Source: a virus
DNA: 26,438 nucleotides
Strand: one strand, 5' to 3'
IMG/VR virus record: IMGVR_UViG_3300031659_000075
Coordinates: 1-26,438 of that record
Within the stretch, counting starts at the first letter, position 1, and every line of letters begins with the position of its first letter. The notes under the pieces are model-generated. The model did no database searches. It was not told the origin of the DNA and was given only the letters and a program-made list of their open reading frames with translations. Shown one piece after another: positions 14,781 through 25,300 of this stretch. The translations under genes and the position numbers were made by a program.

Positions 14781-15099
14781 TATAGGAAGCAAGAAGATTT
14801 GGGTTAGACAGGCAAGCGGTATGGAACGCTTGCAGTTTGAAACATTACTCGCGAAAACATTTAGGGCGTTCCGTCACTTCGGAACAGACCAAATTAGTTG
14901 GACAGAAGAACAACAAGAAGAGTTTATGATTGCTCTTGAAGAGGCTGGCGGTGGCATGGAAATGCAAATCCGCACTCTAGTCCCACCATGTTTAATGGAT
15001 GAAGTTGATATTAATCTTATTGACCGCGACCTTCTAATGGAAGTTTACGAGTTTATTAGAGGCGGAGAACCGGAGGGCGCTGTCCCTTTGGACTCTTGA
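14755..15099 (+). CDS. Tail assembly chaperone, upstream part (G-like)
   Basis: This 114-residue protein lies between the tail tube and tape measure genes, where long-tailed viruses encode the chaperone that coats the tape measure during tail assembly. It starts PVLKKQFDIGSKKIWVRQAS, continues with GMERLQFETLLAKTFRAF and an acidic helix EEQQEEFMIALEEAG, and ends LLMEVYEFIRGGEPEGAVPLDS. The K-I-W-V-R strand and acidic helices suit this class. There is no clear ribosome-binding site; the start overlaps the previous gene by 26 bases. Nine bases before its stop lies a C CCT TTG heptamer that could shift ribosomes to -1 and fuse it to the next ORF, as G and GT are made in lambda. The shifted product would be 206 residues. 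Confidence 0.75.
   Translation: MPVLKKQFDIGSKKIWVRQASGMERLQFETLLAKTFRAFRHFGTDQISWTEEQQEEFMIALEEAGGGMEMQIRTLVPPCLMDEVDINLIDRDLLMEVYEFIRGGEPEGAVPLDS
15084..15090 (+). promoter_or_regulatory. Candidate -1 programmed frameshift site
   Basis: In the frame of the upstream chaperone ORF the heptamer reads C CCT TTG, which satisfies the canonical X XXY YYZ form (CCC, TTT, G). A -1 slip gives CCC TTT and continues GGA CTC TTG AGT into the downstream ORF, which is open in exactly the -1 frame to 15374. The zero-frame stop follows nine bases later. Confidence 0.65.
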
Positions 15100-15374
15100 G
15101 TAAAGTAGCACCTGCTCTTTGCTCATCATTTAAGGGTGTTCTCCCTAGTGATTTATTAGAAAAATATACTGTTGAAGGGGGATGGATGCGTCTTGAATAT
15201 GATTTAGCAATTCTCAATGAAGTCCACGACCAAATTGTAGCCTCTCAAGGCGACAGTGGGGGCAAGGATGGTCAGTCAATGGAGGCTCGTCGTAAACAAC
15301 GACAAGGCCAACGCCAAGACATGAATGACGGAGAAGCGATGCAATTATTAAAAGATGGCGGGTTCTTAAGTTAA
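15096..15374 (+). CDS. Tail assembly chaperone, downstream part (T-like), probably expressed by frameshift
   Basis: This ORF encodes the second half of the chaperone. As a stand-alone gene it would start at a TTG (15096) overlapping the previous stop in a TTGA, with no good ribosome-binding site. Expression as a -1 frameshift extension of the 14755 product is therefore more likely: the frame is correct and a slippery heptamer is in place. The 92 residues include LLEKYTVEGGWMRLEYDLAILNEV (split here as LLEKYTVEGG and WMRLEYDLAIL) and a basic, Gln-rich linker (ARRKQRQGQRQDMND), ending AMQLLKDGGFLS. In lambda the T domain recruits the tape measure protein to the tube initiator. The tape measure gene begins 17 bases downstream. 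Confidence 0.7.
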   Translation: MSKVAPALCSSFKGVLPSDLLEKYTVEGGWMRLEYDLAILNEVHDQIVASQGDSGGKDGQSMEARRKQRQGQRQDMNDGEAMQLLKDGGFLS

Positions 15375-15391
15375 TATAGGGGAGGGATTTT

Positions 15392-18300
15392 ATGACACGA
15401 ATAGGCGCATCCCAAGTTTTCTTTAACATTGTTGCATCATGGAATGCTGACAAGTTGATACGCGACCAGCGTTCTTCTATGGCCGTTATGAAGGCGGTGT
15501 CCTTAGATACTTTTGAGGCTATCTTGAAACCATTAGATGATTTCAAAATGATGATAGACCAGTCAACGGATTTGGTTCGTGAGTTATCACAAGAGATGGG
15601 ATTCGCTACTATTGAGTTTGAAAAGTTTTTCGGTGAAACTCACAACATTGAGACTATGCGTGATGGTCTTTTAGAAGTAGGAGAAGCATATGCTATTGCT
15701 GGTAGTGAGGCTTTAGATGCAGGTTCAAGGGCATCCCAAGTTGCTAATTTGATTGGAAGAGGTAACATAAACTTGCTTGTTGAACAGGCTAACATTCTCT
15801 CGGAGATTTCCGATTTAGGTGCTGAGGATGCTATGCGTGGTATCATACAATTGCAGCAACAGACCGGCTTCATGTATGGTGATATGACAAAGGAACAGTA
15901 TCAACAACTGGATTTGGCAAGACAAAGAATCGTTTTACTGGATGGTACAGCATCCGGTCTTAACAAATTGAACACTGTTGCTAACCGTTCCGTTGCTATG
16001 GAAGGCGATATAGTCCATGTAATGTCCCAATTCGCTGCGCAAGGCCACTTAGTTAAGGATTCTTTTGAGGCTATGGCTTCTATGTCCGCAGTACTACTTG
16101 AGGCTGGTGAAGAACAAGGAACAGCAGGTCGTGCTTTGAGGGCAATTTACGCTCGTTTGGGTGGTAACATTAACGGTGCTACTGACCAAATGGAGGCTAT
16201 GGGTATAGTAATCCGCGATGAATTAACTGGTAATATGCTACCTATGGAACAGGTTCTTAAGAACATGAGTGAAAAAGGCTGGGCTAATATGACAGCCGCT
16301 ATGAAGCAAAATATCGCACAGACCGTAGCAGGTAACAGACACTATGTTCGTTTCATCAAACTGATGGAGAACTATGACCGCTTCACAGGATTAACTGCTG
16401 ATGGATTATTAGAATTAGACAAGGCATCAACTCAAGCGGCTAAGGCTCAAGAGGCACTAGCATTCCAATTAGAGTCAGCGACAATTAGGGGTGATAACCT
16501 AAAGGCTATGATTGGAGAATCACTAACCCCATTCATGATAGGTGCTACTAAGGCTACCAATGATTACTTAGAGGCAACTTCACAAATACTTGAAGGTATA
16601 GGTATGGGTGGTGAGACGATAGGTCGTCTTCACTCAACACTGAAAATAGGAGAAGGATTCATTAAGTTTGGTCTTGCTGTCCAATCCGTAGGTATCGGAT
16701 TTGAAATGTATTCATCCGTTATGAAGAGTTTGAACGGTATACAGGCTGCTAATGAGAACTTGCATAGCAAAATGGCTAACCACTTAGAGTTTGGAGTTGA
16801 TGCTACGGAAGCACAGAAAGTTATACTGAAAGGTATGCAGTTTATTCAACAGAAAATTAATGCCGCTAAGGAAAAAGAGCGTCTCACCACAAAGCATTTA
16901 CTAGAGTATAGTGAGGAAATGCTTGTTAATGAAAACATGAATCTAGCAGTTACTGAAAGGCAAAACTTCCTAATGGAGAGAAGCACCGATATAAATAGCC
17001 GAAAGTCTAAGTGGGCACAATATGAAAATGCACATTTGGCAGCAGGTAATAGGTTATACGACCAAAGAGAGGCGCGATTGAAACACATCGGACAAATTGA
17101 TGACGACTTGCGTAATAAGAGTTTGGCGTTGTATAATGCTGAGAGTGCTACACAGGATGCTATGCAAAAGCAAGTCATAGCGGATATGCAAGTCTTTGCT
17201 GCTATGAGTGATGAAGAGTTAGATACAATGAGAGACAGGAATATAGCGTTAGGAACAACTCATACTTTACTACAAAACATAAAGGCGGAGAATGAGAAGG
17301 CTAGAGCATTAAACCGCACAAAGGAAGTAATGAATGATGAAACTGGTTATGAGGAAACAAAAGCGGATTTGGGTAACTTTGCTGCTACAATTTTTGAAGA
17401 AGATAGAATAGTTCTCCAAAAGCATTTTGCTCAAATGTCCAAAGACAATTTAGAATGGATAGAAATAAAGAAGGCTCAAATAGAAAAGGCTAGTGCGTTT
17501 ACCATAGGCGCTAAGGAACAAGAATTAGCCGAGTTATTAAAATTACAAAAAGGTTATAATGAATTACTAGAGGGTGTGCATGGAGATGAAATGACTCTTA
17601 GCAAGCAAGGATTTGATGCTTTTACTAAGAGTATGAAAGATGTGCAGGGTCAAAGAATACAGACCATGCGTGGACTTGAGACTCATAACATGGCTAAGAA
17701 GGATGCAGTCTATTTAGACAAGACGCTGAATCAGTTGAAGGATGCGGCTAAGTCTATTGAGAGTCAGTGGAATGCAACTAAAGAAGTTAGTATTCTAATG
17801 GATATTGAGGATGCTGCTTTAAAAGAAAAACTTGCACCGCTACAAGCAAGGATAAATGATGCTAAACTGACTGAAATACAAAGAACAAAAGAGTTAACTA
17901 AAATGATAACCTTGCTCAACATGGAGGAAAAGGATATTTTGGAGAGTGCTAAGTATAATGAGTTTAATAAAGAGAATGAAAAATATCAAGCCTCCATCAA
18001 AGGTGCTAATAACGCCACAAAAAGATTCGCATTTACTTTGAGTAATACAGCAGGTGTGTTACTGGGAACATTTGGGGATAGTGCAGGTGCGGCAAGAGCC
18101 TCAATTCTAATGTTCAGTACTAACATAATAGGTGCTGGTGTTGAGGCTGGTAAATCGGCAGTATACATGATAAAAATGCAAAAGGCATTATTTGCGGTAA
18201 ATGTTCAAGCACATGGTGCGGCGGCGGCTATGACTAAACTAAAATGGTCTATTGGTCTTATGAGTGCTGCTTTGATTGTAGTAGGAGTAGGCATGGAATT

Positions 18301-19312
18301 ATTCGCTAGGCAGCAAATGAAGGCGGCTAAGGCATCGGAGAAGTTACAAGAGGAAATGTTTGAGATGGAGAACCTAATGGGTAGGTTAACTGCTGACCAA
18401 AAACTATTAAATGATGCTGATTTGGCTGAGGCACTAGGTATGGAGGACTCCACTCTATACCAGTTGGCACAGGACACTGAGTTAGCGGCTGATGCTTTTG
18501 ATAAACTAAGCAATCATACTCTTGTCTTGACAAATGAAATGAATGCTCAAATAGAATCCTCATTAAAATTGCTAGGCTTATTCACTGACTTGAGAGATGG
18601 GGGAAGCATATTAGGTACACAACAATTTGAAGCAAAGAAAAGAGATGTGGCCCGCATGATGGATGATGAATACGGTTATGGTATAATGCAGACTGAAACT
18701 AGTATTTTGGGCAACAAAGATATAGAGTATGCTAAAAAATTAGCCAAAGAAATAGGATTACAAGAAAGTGCGATGAAGCGCACTGATGCGGGAATGTTCG
18801 GGCTTCGTAGGTCAGAAGGGGATTCGTGGAATACTGGTCAAAAAGGAACGCTTGCGCTCATAGACCATATAATTAAAAATATGGAAAAGGAAATACAATT
18901 AACAGAAGAACAGTTAGTTTTGTTTGAGAAGATTGTTGACAATGATGCTATATTCACTGTCATTGAGCAAATGAATATGATGGTGATGACCGCTGACAGT
19001 GCAAAAATTGGATGGGCTGGTATTAACACTGCTATGGCTGATGGTGCTACTGAGGCTATGAATAGTAGTAATGCTATTAAGAACTTGACTGATGAGATTT
19101 ACTCTTTCTCCGGTGCAAGGGAGGAACTGTTCTTTGGTGGTAAGTTTGGGAATGTAACAGGTTCTCTTTACACACAGGTTGTTAAGCAAGGTGTGGGCAC
19201 ACTCTATAATAAGAGCGAAATTATCATGAACACCAACTTTCATGGATTCTTTAATGAACAAGAGTCCGCTGACAAAGTAATAGCAATAGTAACGAAGCAT
19301 TTAGCAGTATAG
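15392..19312 (+). CDS. Tape measure protein
   Basis: This protein sets tail length and is ejected with the DNA. It is 1306 residues, starting at ATG 15392 after GGGGAGGG. Residues about 88-260 fit the TP901/PhageMin_Tail core: MRDGLLEVGEAYAIAG, then ALDAGSRASQVANLIG, MEGDIVHVMSQFAAQG, and AGRALRAIYARLGGN. Residues about 310-335 (VAGNRHYVRFIKLMENYDRF) are also typical. The central part (about 460-860) is long Lys/Glu-rich helix and coiled-coil. Two hydrophobic regions follow at about 880-925 (TLSNTAGVLLGTFGDSAGAA) and 951-971 (WSIGLMSAALIVVGVGMELF), good candidates for membrane insertion during ejection. The last 300 residues are mixed helix. At the usual 0.15 nm per residue the tail would be near 200 nm. 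No lysozyme or peptidase domain was recognised. Confidence 0.88.
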   Translation: MTRIGASQVFFNIVASWNADKLIRDQRSSMAVMKAVSLDTFEAILKPLDDFKMMIDQSTDLVRELSQEMGFATIEFEKFFGETHNIETMRDGLLEVGEAYAIAGSEALDAGSRASQVANLIGRGNINLLVEQANILSEISDLGAEDAMRGIIQLQQQTGFMYGDMTKEQYQQLDLARQRIVLLDGTASGLNKLNTVANRSVAMEGDIVHVMSQFAAQGHLVKDSFEAMASMSAVLLEAGEEQGTAGRALRAIYARLGGNINGATDQMEAMGIVIRDELTGNMLPMEQVLKNMSEKGWANMTAAMKQNIAQTVAGNRHYVRFIKLMENYDRFTGLTADGLLELDKASTQAAKAQEALAFQLESATIRGDNLKAMIGESLTPFMIGATKATNDYLEATSQILEGIGMGGETIGRLHSTLKIGEGFIKFGLAVQSVGIGFEMYSSVMKSLNGIQAANENLHSKMANHLEFGVDATEAQKVILKGMQFIQQKINAAKEKERLTTKHLLEYSEEMLVNENMNLAVTERQNFLMERSTDINSRKSKWAQYENAHLAAGNRLYDQREARLKHIGQIDDDLRNKSLALYNAESATQDAMQKQVIADMQVFAAMSDEELDTMRDRNIALGTTHTLLQNIKAENEKARALNRTKEVMNDETGYEETKADLGNFAATIFEEDRIVLQKHFAQMSKDNLEWIEIKKAQIEKASAFTIGAKEQELAELLKLQKGYNELLEGVHGDEMTLSKQGFDAFTKSMKDVQGQRIQTMRGLETHNMAKKDAVYLDKTLNQLKDAAKSIESQWNATKEVSILMDIEDAALKEKLAPLQARINDAKLTEIQRTKELTKMITLLNMEEKDILESAKYNEFNKENEKYQASIKGANNATKRFAFTLSNTAGVLLGTFGDSAGAARASILMFSTNIIGAGVEAGKSAVYMIKMQKALFAVNVQAHGAAAAMTKLKWSIGLMSAALIVVGVGMELFARQQMKAAKASEKLQEEMFEMENLMGRLTADQKLLNDADLAEALGMEDSTLYQLAQDTELAADAFDKLSNHTLVLTNEMNAQIESSLKLLGLFTDLRDGGSILGTQQFEAKKRDVARMMDDEYGYGIMQTETSILGNKDIEYAKKLAKEIGLQESAMKRTDAGMFGLRRSEGDSWNTGQKGTLALIDHIIKNMEKEIQLTEEQLVLFEKIVDNDAIFTVIEQMNMMVMTADSAKIGWAGINTAMADGATEAMNSSNAIKNLTDEIYSFSGAREELFFGGKFGNVTGSLYTQVVKQGVGTLYNKSEIIMNTNFHGFFNEQESADKVIAIVTKHLAV

Positions 19313-19326
19313 ATTAGGTGAGAACA

Positions 19327-22300
19327 GTGAGAACAGTTGACAAACGATTTACCTTTTGGATGACTGGTTACTACGATGATTTTATTGGGGCGAGGGCTCT
19401 TCCCGATGATTCAAATACACCTATTACAGAATGGAAATCCTCTTCAACTCATCATGGTAATCCTATCAACGGATGGGCTACACTCAATCCGCGATACACC
19501 TACGCATGGTGTGAGCGTGGTACAAGCGTACCTACCATACAGTATTTAGCATCAAATTACTCATGGACAAATGGGGATTATTCCCCTACTACAACTTATT
19601 TGCTCTTAGTGGATGCCACTGGATTCCCAGCAAGCGGTAGTGCTACAATAGATGGTGATACCTTTTCATGGACAAGTGTTAATCTAGGCGCTAATAAGTT
19701 AATTGGAGTCACTGGTCTAAACACATGGCATAAAAGAGGTGATGGTGTCAAAATACTAACGCGATTTAATAATGCGGCACTGACTATGGCTAATATGTTT
19801 AATCATAATCTAGGTATTCATGAATGGTTGACCTATGATGCAAATAGAAGACAAGCCGGAGAGTACGAAGGTACTGCTCAATTACAATTCCCCGATTCAC
19901 ATACTAATGCCAACAGACAGAAGTATGATGGTGGTACAGGTATACTAGGTGAACCATATACAACAACAGACCCCGTTGAAGGTTATCTATTATTCGGTTA
20001 CGCACATAATTCTGTATCGCGATACTACGCCGCGATTGGTAACAATGATTCAACCTTTGGTCGTGCCCCATCCTACTCACCCAATTATAATGCTGGCAGT
20101 GATGCACTAGAACCGGAGGCAGGTATACCAACCGGAGTCTCAGCCCCTATCACTAGCGTTAACACACACTTAGCAGGTGTTTACTCCGGTGAAGTCCTAT
20201 ACAACGATGTATTAACAAACGGGAGTCCTAAAGCATTCCTTCATCCTATTCAATCCCCTTCGGGTAAACCATTCTTAGTTACCGAAGTATATCATACACC
20301 AGCAACTTATACCCCTGTCCTGTCCTTTGACGGTTCACTTAACAGCAAGGGTGATGGTGATGTATTTACTATTCGTATTCACTGCGCAGCAGTTGATGTT
20401 GCAGCGGCTCGTATCAAATTACAAATAGGTTGCGAGGGTACTGCTATGACAAGCACCGTTGCAGGTGAAACAGGTTACTCTAATTCCGCGATTACACTCG
20501 TCATAACTCCATCCGCTTTCTTAGAAGCGACAACATGGAATCCCCCTACCTTAGACTCCATTTGGGATGACTATGACTTCGTTATTGATTACACAGCATA
20601 TACCTATGATTTGTATAAGAATGGTGTTACTGTCCTATCGGGCGCTGCATTGGCGATTAAAACAGATGGCACCCCCTTCACCCCTGCTGATATGTATGGG
20701 TGGGAGATAGACGCTATTGAGTGCGATAAGAAGGCAGTTGTACTGATTGACCGAGTATCGTTGATGCGACCACTCACTGACCACCCCGATGGAAGCGATA
20801 TGCCTGTTGCTACTTCATTCAATAATACAAGTGGTATTAATAAATCATCCAATATGTCTTTGACACTGATAGATGATGATGCTAAACTGAAACTACTAGC
20901 CTTCTTCAACAAGTCCTCATACGCTGATTGGGATTTACTAATGTTTAGAGACAATACAAATAGGCCGATATGGAGAGGGTCACTAACTTCACTTTCATAC
21001 GCTCAAGATGCTAACAGCCGAACCCCTACTATTGTACTGAGTGCTACTGATTACTTTGGTAACTTAGACCATCAAATACCTAATTGGGAATTGGGTGAGA
21101 GTGGTGATGCTGACTCAACTAAAGCAGTCGCATACAATCGCTCGGAAGCACAGAATAATTTGAACACATATTACTTTGGTGTCAATGCCTTGACAACAGC
21201 CAATGCTACACTAGGGTATAATGAGGTTGAGAATAATGCTTTCATCCCCCATAGTGACTCAAGAATGAGAAATCGCTCAGCGCACCCTATACAGATGTAT
21301 ACTGGTGAGGATAGTATTGGGCCAAATACACCTTATACTGATTGGGACTCCGCTATTACTGCCGGCTATGCTACAAGTGATGCTGATAACCGAGTACTAC
21401 ATTCAAGATGGATGGAGGATATTAAAGAATCACTGTGGTTTAAGCATCAATTTGGTAATATAGCAAGTGCTACTCAAACAACAACTTTAGTTAATGATTT
21501 TACAGTTGGTGATGCCTCAATAACAGTACATGATAATTTAAATTGGTTAGGTAATGCACCTATCACATGGGCTAGTGAAGGGGTAATTGAACTTGTTGAT
21601 AATGATGGACAAGTTGATTCGGGAGTATACTCAGCAGTAGGCACACCTAGTACTATTAGTGGTGTGAAATGCCAATGGTTTTATGAAGTTGAGGATGGAC
21701 AAGGAAACGCTACGGGTGAATGGTTTCCTATGCTGCTGATACCTAACGCAAGTGTTGTAACAGCAACCATGAACAACAAAATAGTAACCATTAGAAATGT
21801 ATATTTCTTGGGTACTAGTGCTAGAATGCAACCATTTGTAGGTCAACATAAATTACAAGTGACTACTCTTCATCACAATGGTTATACTTATTGTTATTTA
21901 GCGAGTGCTATAACAGGCTACCGGCCTAGATACTCCACTGACCCCGCAGTTGGAACATTCGCGCCACTCACTACAACCGCTGGTAGTGGACATAACCCTT
22001 TCTCTTCTTGGCCTAGTATTGTTAGGTTTATAGCAACCGTTAATAGTGCTGCCTTTACATTTATGGATTATGGAGGGACTGCCTTAACATTACCTAGTAC
22101 TAACTTTTTCCAGCGTGACCATATCGCGGGCACTACTGTTAACCTTCGCACAATATCCGATGACTATAAACACATATGGGTTCTATGGGCTGACATGAGG
22201 AATGATGGTGGCGCTAATGCTGACAGTAGTTACCGTAGGAAAAAGTTCGGTATCATGTCCCCCTATTCAAACTCCTATCAATTATCATTAGTCTATGCTG

Positions 22301-25300
22301 ACCAACAAGATGAAGAAGGCAACAATCAAGGGTTTGTTGATTTGGCATTAGGTGAAGATGTTGAAATGTGGGAGATGGATGCTACGGCTGAACCGATTAC
22401 AGGTGGCGCATGGTCGGCACTAACAGGCGGTTCTAATACTGAGGCTCTCTCTAAGTATCATAATTGGGAGGACAAGGCAGGTTCGTTCATTATACTTGAT
22501 GCCTCTAAGTTTTTCAACTTGAACACCTATGCTAATGGTGGTCGTACCGGACAGGCTTCGGGCGGTCGTAAAGAAGTAGGGGATTACTTAGTTGAGACAG
22601 AAGGATTCCCCGTTCTAATAGATAATTACTGGGTTCGTGCGCCGACCGGCCCATATAACTTAGATGAATCGGGTGGATGGAATACGAATTATAAGTATCT
22701 TAATAACAAATCCACTCAATTAAAAAATAAAATAAATGCAGGTGATAAAATAATGCAGGTCACTGGCGATGTTATTATATTACCGACCAGTGGCGGGGTA
22801 GTAGGTCAAATAATAAGTAGGGAGAAAGAAAAGATTTTCCACTACTATACTGATACTGAAATTATACCTAGTACGGGCTTAGTATTCCAAAATCATGTAG
22901 CATCAACCGGCCTCGTTAGAATAACCACACAAGCCGCCAGTCAACCTGTGCATGATTTACAGGCTGGTAACATTATCACTATTGAAGGGTCAGCGACCAC
23001 TCCCGACCTAGATGGGACATGGGAAATAGAGTATATGTATGGTTCAGCAGTCGTTATTGATTCGGGCTCAACAACAGGTATAGCAGCCACCACTACCACC
23101 CCCGCAGCAATAATAAGCGCACCATACTCATTTAAAATAAAGGCTCTTAGAGACTTAGGCGAGAAGCACCCAACTACAAGTGTTGCTGGTCAGTGGGATG
23201 GTCGTGGTTACGGTGCTGGTGCTAACAATGCTGATTACTTGATGAGGAATGGAACACTAAGTGGTGCGTCATCAGTCACGATTGACATAAATCCCGATAA
23301 TACGGGCTCATACAAGGATGCTTTGGTATACTCAAGTTTAGCGAATGTGTTCCCTATGCGATTGCTGATGCAGGTGAATGGGTTCTTTGAGAATGAAGGC
23401 TCAGTAACTCATAATGAGAGTGATAAAATTAGAGTAACATGGCTTGACGCACTCACAAGTAATTGGTTAGTGCAAACTTCTCTCTATGGTATGCCCGACC
23501 TAGCATCCACTCCACTAACGGGCGACATGACTACTAGTAGTAAGTCGGTAACTGAACCTGTTAGGGGTGGGTATCTTGCTAACACTACTATAAGTACTGG
23601 GTCTTCTGTGACTATAATAACAGGGGATGCTAGTAGGGTCACTACCCCTCATGGTTTGGTGGATGGTGACATAGTAACTATCATAGAAAATAGTCAGTTA
23701 AGTGGTGGCAGTAACGATAAATACAGAACTGATTATGCAATATCCAATTCTCTCCCAACTCAGTTTGACATAGTGAAGTCCGGTGCTACTGCTACCAATA
23801 GTGATGGATTTTGGCGTAGGGCTGGTACAGTTGATACATTTGGTTCAATAACTGACTGCCGAAGCAGTAGTCTATTGGGTATTTTTACTGCTGTTCAAGC
23901 AGGTAGCGGGATTAGTAGTGAGTACTCAGTCCGTTCAGTCTTCTCATGGTTAATGGGTAGGGATAGTAGGCCGGAACTAAGACCGACCTATGGTAACGGT
24001 ATGGTTTTCAATAGAGACAACTTGACCATCAGTAATTTGAGTACTGAATCAGCAGCACAGGTATCAAATGTTAGATTATTCTATGCTGGTGGAGTATCAT
24101 ATGTTGATTATCCCTCCGCATCACTAGGTTCTCGCCCACGCTGGGAAATAATAGAAGTCCCCTCAATAACAAATAAGATTGAGGCACTAGCAGTGGCTAA
24201 GCAAGAGTACGAGAAGGCAAAATTAGCCCCACTTTCACTCTCAGCAAGCGTTACTCGTTTTTCTAATGGTAATGCGTATAACGGTCTAGGTGACGCTATG
24301 TTATACAATGCTCGCTACGGTTATATCGCCGACCAATCGCGCACGATTCCCCGTTCATATAGTTTGTTTACTGGGCCAGCATATGTTGAGGATAAGGCAT
24401 GGGCATGGAACAGTATGTGGGGCGGTAATCTATTCTCCGGTATGCAAAATGCCCTTGATGGTCGCGATGGCGGGGCTACTTATGTAGCCGGTGCTGTAAC
24501 CCATGATACAAATTACTTTTGGTACGGTGCTAACTCTATCGCAAATGCTTTACAGGTTGTTCATATCCCTCAAGGGATGCCTAAGACAAGTGAAAAGACT
24601 GCTGGTGTTGGCCGAATAAATGCTGATGGTAACTTGAGAGTAGTTATTGCTATTGATGAAGGAGTTGATAATAACACTAGTTATGATAATATGCGATTCC
24701 GCATTTACTTGTTGGATTATGATTGGAGTGATTATGACTTTACTAGCACTCTTGCTTCACACTCCACGATTACCGTTGACTCTAACGGTTACTATGAAAT
24801 CCCAATCCCCTCAACTTATTGGACAGGGACTTCGGCTGAAAGAATGGTAGTATCGGTGAACTATGATTACCTAAAATCATTGGCTCGTCAACGCTGTGGT
24901 TCGGGTAATATCAATTGGAATGCTAATGATATTGACGGAATAACAAGTTTCTCTTCATACAATTCCGATAGTATATTCCCACTGGGTTGCCGCAAGTTTA
25001 CTAAGGCTGATTATTGGGATTTACGCGCTGAGTGGTATGCGCCTCGTTTGCATATCACAGATGATGTTAACTTTGTCCCTGCAACAACATTGAAATATAC
25101 TGATGCCTCGTTAGAATTGGATAATGAGGACATGAGTATTCGTAGTATTAGTTGGGGTATCAGTGGTCGCGCTGTTGAGAGCCTGTCATTGGGTCTTGAG
25201 CGTGATGTATCGCGAGCAGCGAAAACATTTAGGTCATACATTTTACCTGCGGCTGGCAGGGATGGTGGAACAGGCAGTGGCACTGGTGGCGGTAGCAGTA

